A stretch of DNA of 5,876 bases from an uncultured Blautia sp. (lineage in GTDB: Bacteria; Bacillota; Clostridia; Lachnospirales; Lachnospiraceae): contig NZ_CAKROJ010000094.1 in the NCBI RefSeq assembly GCF_934372025.1, positions 1-5,876 of the forward strand. The letters run 5' to 3'. Numbering within the stretch: position 1 is the first letter of the stretch; the number at the start of each line of letters is the position of its first letter. Below the pieces are notes generated by a model. That model worked only from the letters and a program-made list of their open reading frames with translations. It was not told where the DNA came from and ran no database searches. Shown here one piece after another: positions 1 through 5,513 of the stretch. Both the position numbers and the translations under genes were made by a program.

Positions 1-1233
1 CTCCTGAACGGTTTCCTCCGGTTCCTGATAAACCTCTTCCTGAACCGGCATTGATTCCGGCATTTCCGGTTCCGGCTCCTGAACTTCCTGATATGGCTCT
101 TCCCAGACCGGTGCCGCTTCCTGCCTTTCCGGATATGGCTCTGCCTGAACCACTGTCGGCTCCTGCGCTTCCGGATATGGTTCTTCCTGAACCGGTACAG
201 ATTCCGGCATCTCCGGTGCCGGCTCTGCACGATGGATCTGGAACATCGGCTGCTGTACAGACTCTTCCGCTATGCTTGTTTCATTTTCAACCGGTGCGGT
301 TACGGTTTCCGTTTCGGCCTCTTCCTCAGCCTGTTCTTCTTCAACAATCTGTTTGTCTTGTGTTTTTGTTTTTCGATTCTTTTTTTTCTTCAATTCCGGA
401 GGCACAAGAAGCGTTCCCTCCAGGAATCCTGTGGATTTTTTTTCTTTCGTTTCTTCGTCAGAACTTCCCTGTGCCAGAGCTTCTTCCAACTCCTGCACGC
501 GCTGTGCCTGACGCTCTTCTCTTCTTTGTCTACGCTCCTGTACACGGAGTTCTTTACGCAGATCACGCTCCGGCTGCCCTTCCATATACATATCATGGCC
601 GTCCTTTGCAAGTGCACAGATACCATCCCAGATACGGAACACAAATCCGAAAAAGGATTTCTGCGTGATCAGTATCAGCGAAATGAGCAGAACCAGAACT
701 ATGATCACATAGCCCCCTGCCACGCCAAATGCAGAAGTTGTCGAAATGCAGATTGCTCCGCCAAGCACACCTCCGCCTGTCCTGTACAAAGAACAGATCG
801 TATAATATTCAGCCATCGTCGTACTGGACATATATCCTTCGGTCAGAAGCTGGATCAGTCCACACAGAAAAACAAAGAATACGATTGCTGCAAGTATCTT
901 CTTATAAGCAAGCGGATTCTTCTTATTTGACACAAGAAAAACAGCACCCGCAAAGATCAGAACCGGAAAAATATAGGCAAGTAGTCCCATCACTCCAAAA
1001 GATGCAGTACTGATCGTATCTCCGACAACTCCGCCCATCCCAAGATTGCTGATGACCAGAATGATCGATGCTGCCAGGATCGTCAGCAGAATGATCTCTG
1101 TCTGAAATCCACTTGCAACACTCTGATTCTGTTTTGCAGACTGTCTTCTGTTTTGTTTTTTTCCTGTAGATTTACGTCTGGAAGCTGCTTTGGAATTTCC
1201 TCTTCGGTTATTCGTTTTTTTTGCTGCTGCCAT
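1..1233 (-). CDS. ftsK: DNA translocase FtsK/SpoIIIE, N-terminal part (runs off left edge)
   Basis: Reading the minus strand from the ATG at 1233 gives 411 codons with no stop up to base 1. AGGAGGG (1247-1241) lies 7 bases before the ATG and supports this start. Residues 4-34 are very rich in Lys/Arg. Hydrophobic segments at about 46-65, 79-102, 113-130 and 168-190 match the four-helix membrane domain of FtsK/SpoIIIE. Then come a charged Arg/Glu stretch likely to be coiled coil (about 205-238), a Lys/Glu-rich part, and a Pro/Glu/Gln-rich linker from about 330 onward with 14-residue repeats. The ATPase motor and the DNA-reading gamma domain would lie beyond base 1 and are not seen. Family role: septal membrane-anchored ATPase that pumps chromosomal DNA during division or sporulation. 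It follows uppP by 20 bases with no promoter between, so it is probably co-transcribed. The assignment rests on architecture and context, because the diagnostic motor is outside the window. Confidence 0.85.
   Translation of the reverse strand, partial: MAAAKKTNNRRGNSKAASRRKSTGKKQNRRQSAKQNQSVASGFQTEIILLTILAASIILVISNLGMGGVVGDTISTASFGVMGLLAYIFPVLIFAGAVFLVSNKKNPLAYKKILAAIVFFVFLCGLIQLLTEGYMSSTTMAEYYTICSLYRTGGGVLGGAICISTTSAFGVAGGYVIIVLVLLISLILITQKSFFGFVFRIWDGICALAKDGHDMYMEGQPERDLRKELRVQERRQRREERQAQRVQELEEALAQGSSDEETKEKKSTGFLEGTLLVPPELKKKKNRKTKTQDKQIVEEEQAEEEAETETVTAPVENETSIAEESVQQPMFQIHRAEPAPEMPESVPVQEEPYPEAQEPTVVQAEPYPERQEAAPVWEEPYQEVQEPEPEMPESMPVQEEVYQEPEETVQE
22..231 (-). repeat. 42-bp in-frame repeat array in the FtsK linker
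   Basis: Four related 42-bp units occur at 22-63, 85-126, 127-168 and 169-210. On the plus strand each starts TTCC(T/G)GATA. The core ATATGG recurs exactly 42 bases apart at 91, 133 and 175. Units 22-63 and 169-210 match at 34 of 42 positions by direct comparison. A 21-bp half unit (64-84, echoed at 211-231) follows each outer unit, so 22-84 and 169-231 resemble each other as 63-bp blocks offset by 147 bp. All spacings are multiples of three. The encoded repeats carry EEPYPEAQEP, AEPYPERQEA, EEPYQEVQEP and EEVYQEPEE. They form an acidic, proline-rich, probably disordered part of the linker. Confidence 0.85.
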
Positions 1234-1253
1234 TCAGGCTCCCTCCTAATATA

Positions 1254-2129
1254 TCAAGCATAATTTGAAACAAGAACAAGGATTCCTGCTATAAAACAAT
1301 AATACGCAAAGTATCGGAATTTCCCGTGATGTACCAATTTCAGGCAGGCACGGATCGTAAGGCTTCCAACTACTGCTGCTATGATCATTCCGAACACATA
1401 AGAAAATCCCAGCCCCACAGTCATATCTGCGGAACCAAACTGACCCAGTTCCATGATCATTGCGCCAATGATTGCCGGAACTGACAGAATATAAGAGTAT
1501 TTCACTGCAAACGTACGACTGAATCCACTCATCAGACCTGCACTGATCGTCATACCACTTCTGGAAAATCCAGGAAAGACGGAAAGCCCCTGACAGATCC
1601 CGATCCACATGGCATTTGAAAAGCTGGCATCCTTGGCAGCCTTTGTGCCTCCGACCTGACTCAGATCAATTACCAGCAAAATTATTCCGGTGATCAGAAT
1701 TCCAACACCCGGAATAAGCTTCGAAGAAACAGACATTGCAACGAGTCTGCGGGCAGTATATCCGATAAACATGGTCGGAACCATAGAAAGCATCAGAAGA
1801 ACCGCAAACTTGCGATAAACATTGCATATGATCTTTGTATAGCGAAGATGATCACCGGTACGTCTGTTATGTATGTAGAGGCTTGCGTTGCCGATCAGAT
1901 CCATAAACATCTCAATGGATTCCACAAACAGTCTGCGGATGTCTTTCTGAAATGTCATAAAAACGGCAGCAAGTGTACCAAAATGGAGCATTACCTCCAG
2001 CAACACACCAGGGCCATGATCCATACCAAGTATATTCTGCAGAAAACAGAGATGTCCAAAGCTGCTGACCGGGAGAAATTCTGTAATTCCCTGTACAATG
2101 GCCAGTAAAATAATATAAAGAACTATCAT
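1254..2129 (-). CDS. uppP: undecaprenyl-diphosphate phosphatase UppP (BacA family)
   Basis: Integral membrane enzyme that dephosphorylates undecaprenyl diphosphate on the outer side of the membrane. This recycles the lipid carrier for peptidoglycan and other wall polymers, and overproduction gives bacitracin resistance in known members. Signature 1, QGITEFLPVSSFGH, is at residues 13-26 (Glu17, Ser23 and His26 match catalytic positions; Phe stands where Thr is usual in SSTGH). Signature 2, PGFSRSGMT, is at 186-194 with Arg190. Several hydrophobic helices fill the rest, and a basic loop lies at about 84-107. At 291 residues it is slightly longer than E. coli UppP. The reading frame extends upstream to a TTG at 2150, but AAAAGGA lies inside that extension, 7 bases before the ATG at 2129, so I take the ATG. 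It has its own promoter and sits directly upstream of ftsK. Confidence 0.93.
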   Translation of the reverse strand: MIVLYIILLAIVQGITEFLPVSSFGHLCFLQNILGMDHGPGVLLEVMLHFGTLAAVFMTFQKDIRRLFVESIEMFMDLIGNASLYIHNRRTGDHLRYTKIICNVYRKFAVLLMLSMVPTMFIGYTARRLVAMSVSSKLIPGVGILITGIILLVIDLSQVGGTKAAKDASFSNAMWIGICQGLSVFPGFSRSGMTISAGLMSGFSRTFAVKYSYILSVPAIIGAMIMELGQFGSADMTVGLGFSYVFGMIIAAVVGSLTIRACLKLVHHGKFRYFAYYCFIAGILVLVSNYA

Positions 2130-2194
2130 ATTTTTATCCTTTTCTTTCAAGTAATCTGTTTCGGATTGCCTGTAAAGGCATATTAACAGTGGTT

Positions 2195-2223
2195 AGTATA
2201 TCATATTCCTCAAAAACTTACAA
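2195..2223 (-). promoter_or_regulatory. sigma-A-type promoter for uppP-ftsK
   Basis: Minus strand: -35 TTGTAA (2223-2218), a 17-base spacer, and -10 TATACT (2200-2195) preceded by TGA, which gives an extended -10 (TGnTATACT). Transcription should start near 2188, leaving a leader of about 58 bases before the uppP ATG. The leader holds a small hairpin, TGCCT-loop-AGGCA (2180-2167), whose role is unknown. The promoter lies just downstream of the nfnB terminator, which fits a new transcription unit. Confidence 0.75.
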
Positions 2224-2256
2224 GCCAGCAGACGGAACTTGTGTTCTGCTATGTGA

Positions 2257-2295
2257 CAAAAAAAATCTCCCGGACACATTTCTGCTCCGGGAGAT
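2257..2295 (-). terminator. intrinsic terminator after nfnB
   Basis: Minus strand: ATCTCCCGGA (2295-2286), an 11-base loop, then the perfect complement TCCGGGAGAT (2274-2265), followed by a run of eight T (2265-2258, the first shared with the stem). The GC-rich 10-bp stem plus U-tract is a classic rho-independent terminator, starting 15 bases past the nfnB stop codon. Confidence 0.95.
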
Positions 2296-2310
2296 CACTC
2301 AATTACTCAA

Positions 2311-3705
2311 TTATTTATTTTTCAGATATTCATCGATACCTCTGGCACCTGCTTTACCTGCTCCCATAGCAAGGATAACAGTAGCAGCACCTGTAACAGC
2401 ATCTCCACCTGCATAAACACCGTCTTTGGATGTTTTACCTGTTTCTTCTTCAGCAACGATACATCTTCTCTTGTTAATTTCAAGACCTTTTGTTGTAGAA
2501 GAGATCAGTGGGTTCGGAGAAGTACCAAGGGACATGATAACTGTATCAACATCCATGTCGTACTCAGAACCTGGAATCTCAACCGGACGTCTTCTTCCGG
2601 ATGCATCCGGCTCACCCAGTTCCATCTTGACAACCTTCATACCACGAACATGTCCGTTTTCATCCACAAGGATTTCTTTCGGATTAGTAAGAAGATCAAA
2701 GATGATTCCTTCTTCTTTTGCATGATGAACTTCTTCTGCTCGTGCCGGAAGCTCTGCTTCACTTCTTCTGTACACGATATGTACTTCAGCGCCAAGTCTC
2801 AGAGCTGTTCTTGCAGCATCCATAGCAACGTTACCACCGCCGACAACAGCAACTTTTTTTCCTGCAGCGATCGGAGTATCGTAAGAATCATCGAATGCTT
2901 TCATCAGGTTGCTTCTTGTCAGGTATTCATTTGCAGAGAATACACCACTTGCATTCTCTCCCGGAATTCCCATGAACATCGGAAGACCTGCACCGGAACC
3001 AATAAATACTGCTTCAAATCCTTCATCTTCGATCAGCTGATCGATGGTTGTGGATTTACCGATAACAACGTTTGTTTCAAATTTAACGCCAAGCTCTTTA
3101 ACCTTTTCGATTTCTTTCTTAACGACTTTCTGTTTTGGAAGACGGAATTCCGGAATACCATAAACAAGAACTCCACCAAGTTCATGAAGAGCTTCGAATA
3201 CAGTTACATCATAGCCTGCTTTTGCAAGATCACCTGCGCAGGTAAGTCCGGATGGACCGGAACCGATAACAGCAACTTTGTGTCCGTTCTTCACTTCAGC
3301 ACCAGCTGGTTTGATGTCATGCTCCAGAGCATAATCAGCAACGAATCTTTCAAGTTTACCGATGGAAACAGCTTCGCCTTTAAGGCCACGGATACATTTT
3401 CCTTCACACTGGGACTCCTGAGGACATACACGTCCGCAGATAGCCGGAAGTGCGGAAGATAATCCGATCACTTTGTAAGCTTCTTCGATCTTGCCTTCTT
3501 TAATCTCTTCAATAAATCCAGGAATGTTGATGGATACCGGGCATCCTTCTACACATTTCGGTTTCTTGCAGCCCAGACATCTCTGTGCTTCTTCCATTGC
3601 TTCTTCCTGATTGTATCCCAGACAAACTTCTTCAAAGTTTGTTGCACGAACCTTCGGATCCTGCTCTCTTACCGGAACTTTTTTTAACATTTTTGCATCT
3701 GCCAT
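2311..3705 (-). CDS. nfnB: NfnB: large subunit of NADH-dependent reduced ferredoxin:NADP+ oxidoreductase (GltD-like flavoprotein)
   Basis: 464 residues. The N-terminal GltD-type iron-sulfur domain has two cysteine groups, CLGCKKPKCVEGCP (Cys43, 46, 51, 55) and Cys90, 94, 100, 104, which fit two [4Fe-4S] clusters. An FAD Rossmann motif, VIGSGPSG, is at 146-153. A second dinucleotide motif, VVGGGNVAMDAART, at 287-300 should bind NADP(H). The closing FAD motif YAGGDAVTGAATVILAMGAG is at 431-450. Such proteins are often labelled 'NADPH-dependent glutamate synthase small subunit' or sulfide dehydrogenase subunit A. Here no large glutamate synthase subunit is present and the gene is fused in operon with an NfnA-type partner. 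The likely job is therefore flavin-based electron bifurcation in the cytoplasm: reduced ferredoxin plus NADH reduce two NADP+. The start is fixed by the ATG overlapping the nfnA stop (TAATG) and a strong GGAGGTGA. A terminator follows the stop. The exact reaction is inferred from family and pairing. Confidence 0.88.
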   Translation of the reverse strand: MADAKMLKKVPVREQDPKVRATNFEEVCLGYNQEEAMEEAQRCLGCKKPKCVEGCPVSINIPGFIEEIKEGKIEEAYKVIGLSSALPAICGRVCPQESQCEGKCIRGLKGEAVSIGKLERFVADYALEHDIKPAGAEVKNGHKVAVIGSGPSGLTCAGDLAKAGYDVTVFEALHELGGVLVYGIPEFRLPKQKVVKKEIEKVKELGVKFETNVVIGKSTTIDQLIEDEGFEAVFIGSGAGLPMFMGIPGENASGVFSANEYLTRSNLMKAFDDSYDTPIAAGKKVAVVGGGNVAMDAARTALRLGAEVHIVYRRSEAELPARAEEVHHAKEEGIIFDLLTNPKEILVDENGHVRGMKVVKMELGEPDASGRRRPVEIPGSEYDMDVDTVIMSLGTSPNPLISSTTKGLEINKRRCIVAEEETGKTSKDGVYAGGDAVTGAATVILAMGAGKAGARGIDEYLKNK

Positions 3706-4592
3706 TATTTGTCACCTCCGCAATGTCCGCATCCGCCGTGGTGTGTATCACCTTCCTGAAGTTTCAGTAAAGCACGTCCTTCTTCAGTCTTGTACATCTG
3801 GCTTCTCTTCATAGCCTGATCGAAATCAACGAGATGTCCGTCGAATTCCGGTCCGTCTACACATGCAAATTTGATCTCATCGCCAACCTGGAGACGGCAT
3901 GCTCCGCACATACCTGTTCCGTCGACCATGATCGGGTTCATGCTGACAATTGTATGAATACCAAGTTTCTTGGTAAGGAGACAGACGAATTTCATCATGA
4001 TCATCGGTCCGATCGCAACGCAGACATCATAGTGTTTGCCTTCGTTTGTAACAAGGTCTTCCAGAGTCTTTGTTACCATACCGGAACGTCCATAAGATCC
4101 GTCATCTGTTGTAACATAAAGGTTGGAAACAGCTGCAAGTTCTTTTTCAAGAATAACCATATCCTTTGTTTTGGAGCCAAGGATAACATCTGCAGTGATA
4201 CCATGCTCATGGAGCCATTTTACCTGCGGATAAACCGGTGCTGTACCAACACCTCCGGCTACAAATACCATTTTCTTTTTCTTAAGTTCTTCGATATCTT
4301 CGTTTACGAATTCAGAAGCACATCCAAGTGGTCCAACAAAATCACGGAAAGAATCTCCTGCTTTTAATTCAGCCATCTTAATAGTAGATGCGCCGATCTC
4401 CTGGAACACGATTGTAATGGTTCCTTCTTCACGATCGTAATCACAGATCGTAAGCGGGATTCTCTCACCCTTCTCATCCATTTTAACAATGATGAACTGT
4501 CCTGGCTGACAATGGCTTGCAACACGCGGTGCATGCACTACCATAAGATGAATTTTGGCTGCCAGTGTCTCAGCTTTTAAAATCTTATACAT
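3705..4592 (-). CDS. nfnA: NfnA: small subunit of NADH-dependent reduced ferredoxin:NADP+ oxidoreductase (FAD, [2Fe-2S])
   Basis: 295 residues, ferredoxin-NADP+ reductase-like. The FAD-binding motif RIPLTICD is at 44-51. The nucleotide-binding motif VAGGVGTAPVYPQVK is at 111-125, where NAD(H) should bind. A C-terminal [2Fe-2S] site has Asp224, Cys229, Cys232 and Cys244. In related PyrK-type proteins the first ligand is Cys; Asp at this position is a known trait of NfnA/NfnS proteins and helps tell this subunit from PyrK. The protein ends in a short tail with four glycine-spaced Cys/His residues, HHGGCGHCGGDK (284-295). AGGAGGG (4604-4598) lies 5 bases before the ATG. The gene overlaps nfnB by one base, and the pair has its own promoter. 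Automatic labels may read 'sulfide/dihydroorotate dehydrogenase-like FAD/NAD-binding protein'. No pyrD lies next to it, and the NfnB partner supports the Nfn call. Confidence 0.88.
   Translation of the reverse strand: MYKILKAETLAAKIHLMVVHAPRVASHCQPGQFIIVKMDEKGERIPLTICDYDREEGTITIVFQEIGASTIKMAELKAGDSFRDFVGPLGCASEFVNEDIEELKKKKMVFVAGGVGTAPVYPQVKWLHEHGITADVILGSKTKDMVILEKELAAVSNLYVTTDDGSYGRSGMVTKTLEDLVTNEGKHYDVCVAIGPMIMMKFVCLLTKKLGIHTIVSMNPIMVDGTGMCGACRLQVGDEIKFACVDGPEFDGHLVDFDQAMKRSQMYKTEEGRALLKLQEGDTHHGGCGHCGGDK
3711..3719 (-). promoter_or_regulatory. nfnB ribosome binding site inside nfnA
   Basis: GGAGGTGAC on the minus strand is a near-full match to the 16S anti-Shine-Dalgarno sequence. It is made from the last codons of nfnA (Gly-Gly-Asp). 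With the one-base stop/start overlap TAATG it argues for translational coupling and 1:1 subunit synthesis. Confidence 0.85.
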
Positions 4593-4631
4593 TGTTTCCC
4601 TCCTAGCATATTTTCATTCAATTCTCTAATA

Positions 4632-4660
4632 ATAATACGCTAAAATCCTTCATATGACAA
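4632..4660 (-). promoter_or_regulatory. sigma-A-type promoter for nfnAB
   Basis: Minus strand: -35 TTGTCA (4660-4655, 5 of 6 consensus), spacer of exactly 17 bases, -10 TATTAT (4637-4632, 5 of 6). The start site should fall near 4625, giving a leader of about 30 bases that includes the AGGAGGG ribosome binding site. It lies in the 99-base gap between the protease gene and nfnA, so nfnAB can be expressed apart from the protease. No operator or Rex-like palindrome is obvious beside it. Confidence 0.78.
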
Positions 4661-4691
4661 GGAAAACATTTATAAAAATACATGATTTTGG

Positions 4692-5411
4692 TTAGCTCTT
4701 TTCATTTCTGCCCTTTTGCGATTCGATCATCTGATGCAATTTACCCAGTGCCTCCCGGATTCCTCCGACTTCATCGATCAGGCCTTCCTTCACTGCCTCT
4801 TCTCCCTCCAGAAGTGTTCCAACGTCCTTGACCAGCTGGCTGGTATCCAGCATCAGTTCCTCCAGCCGCTCCTTTGATGCCCCGGAATGTGCTGCAATAA
4901 ATCCTGTAATACGGTCCTGAATCTTTTCCATATTGCGATACGTCTGAGCCACTCCGATAAACATGCCGCTGGAACGTACCGGATGAATGACCATCGTAGC
5001 TGTCGGCACTACAAAGGAATAATCCGCAGATACCGCCATGGGAATTCCGATCGAATGCCCTCCGCCAAGAACCAGGGAAACCGTCGGAATACTCAACGAT
5101 GCGATCATCTCTGCAATGGCAAGTCCTGCTTCCACATCACCTCCCACCGTATTCAGAAGAACCAGAAGTCCCTCTACTTCCCGGTCATCCTCGATCACAG
5201 CAAGTTTCGGCAGGACGTGCTCATATTTTGTCGTTTTGCTCTGGGATGGTGCCGTATCATGTCCTTCCACCTCACCAATGATCGTCAGAAGCTCGATCCG
5301 ATGACTTCCGGAGTTCTGGTCAAGTGTTACTTCTCCCGTATCCCGGATCTGTTCATTCTGCTTTTCTTCCTTATCCAACTCCTGTTGCTTTTCATTTTTA
5401 TTTTCATCCAT
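4692..5411 (-). CDS. tepA: ClpP-family serine protease, TepA type
   Basis: 239 residues. The first 35 or so are charged and Gln/Glu/Lys-rich, with no signal peptide or membrane helix, so the protein is likely cytoplasmic. The ClpP/crotonase fold follows: LLVLLNTVGGDVEAGLAIAE (82-101, the strand and Gly-Gly-Asp of the ClpP core), nucleophile Ser120 in GGGHSIGIP, His143 in MVIHPV, and Asp196 in KDVGT as the likely third catalytic residue (Asp189 is a less likely alternative). The ending EGEEAVKEGLIDEVGG (202-217) matches the ClpP C-terminal pattern. The modified nucleophile motif and the nearby ftsK point to TepA (B. subtilis YmfB) rather than housekeeping ClpP. TepA was named for an effect on protein translocation, and a spore-related role has also been proposed; its substrate here is unknown. 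The start is the only ATG near a Shine-Dalgarno sequence, GGAGG (5427-5423), 11 bases upstream and inside a hairpin. No ATPase partner gene is seen. Confidence 0.85.
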   Translation of the reverse strand: MDENKNEKQQELDKEEKQNEQIRDTGEVTLDQNSGSHRIELLTIIGEVEGHDTAPSQSKTTKYEHVLPKLAVIEDDREVEGLLVLLNTVGGDVEAGLAIAEMIASLSIPTVSLVLGGGHSIGIPMAVSADYSFVVPTATMVIHPVRSSGMFIGVAQTYRNMEKIQDRITGFIAAHSGASKERLEELMLDTSQLVKDVGTLLEGEEAVKEGLIDEVGGIREALGKLHQMIESQKGRNEKS

Positions 5412-5418
5412 AAATCAA

Positions 5419-5450
5419 AATACCTCCACGAGAATGTTCATGGAGGTATT
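5419..5450 (-). promoter_or_regulatory. perfect hairpin enclosing the tepA ribosome binding site
   Basis: Minus strand: AATACCTCCA (5450-5441), 12-base loop, TGGAGGTATT (5428-5419), a perfect 10-bp stem. The 3' arm contains the GGAGG of the protease gene, 11 bases before its ATG, and the 5' arm contains the complementary CCTCC. When folded, the ribosome binding site would be hidden. The stem is followed by TTGATTT (5418-5412), a weak T-rich stretch, so a leaky intrinsic terminator for the upstream gene is the alternative reading. The structure is seen; its function is inferred. Confidence 0.6.
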
Positions 5451-5513
5451 CTGTGTAAAAATATAATTTGTTATTCGTAAAAACGAATCAATTCCTGCTG
5501 TTCACTGCAGTGA

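Noticed and set aside
51..930. Overlapping plus-strand frames opposite ftsK (205 and 232 codons)
   Set aside because: The proline/leucine-rich and phenylalanine-rich products are mirror images of the Glu/Gln/Pro linker and the membrane helices of ftsK, whose minus-strand frame is open across the whole stretch.
2650..3462. Long plus-strand open frame (270 codons) opposite nfnB
   Set aside because: It is antisense to a strongly conserved flavoprotein gene, its product is Cys/Phe/Ser-rich with no recognisable domain, and I see no ribosome binding site for it. It is a shadow of nfnB codon use.
3834..4367. Plus-strand frame of 177 codons opposite nfnA
   Set aside because: It lies wholly antisense to nfnA motifs and has no family resemblance.
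4663..4689. AT-rich imperfect inverted repeat after the tepA stop (AAAATCAT ... ATGTTTT on the minus strand) as a terminator
   Set aside because: The stem is short, AT-only apart from one pair and has a bulge, with only four T after it; too weak to call.
5460..5495. Promoter for tepA (TTGATT with TATATT on the minus strand)
   Set aside because: Spacing is about 20 bases between the hexamers and the 17-base alternative has a poor -10 (AATTAT), so no confident promoter can be placed.
5473..5513. Palindrome TCACTGCAGTGA (5502-5513) and 6-bp hairpin ATTCGT/ACGAAT (5473-5488) as terminator or operator of the surface-protein gene
   Set aside because: The first has no loop and neither is followed directly by a T-run on the minus strand; short palindromes of this size occur by chance. 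I keep them only as a note.
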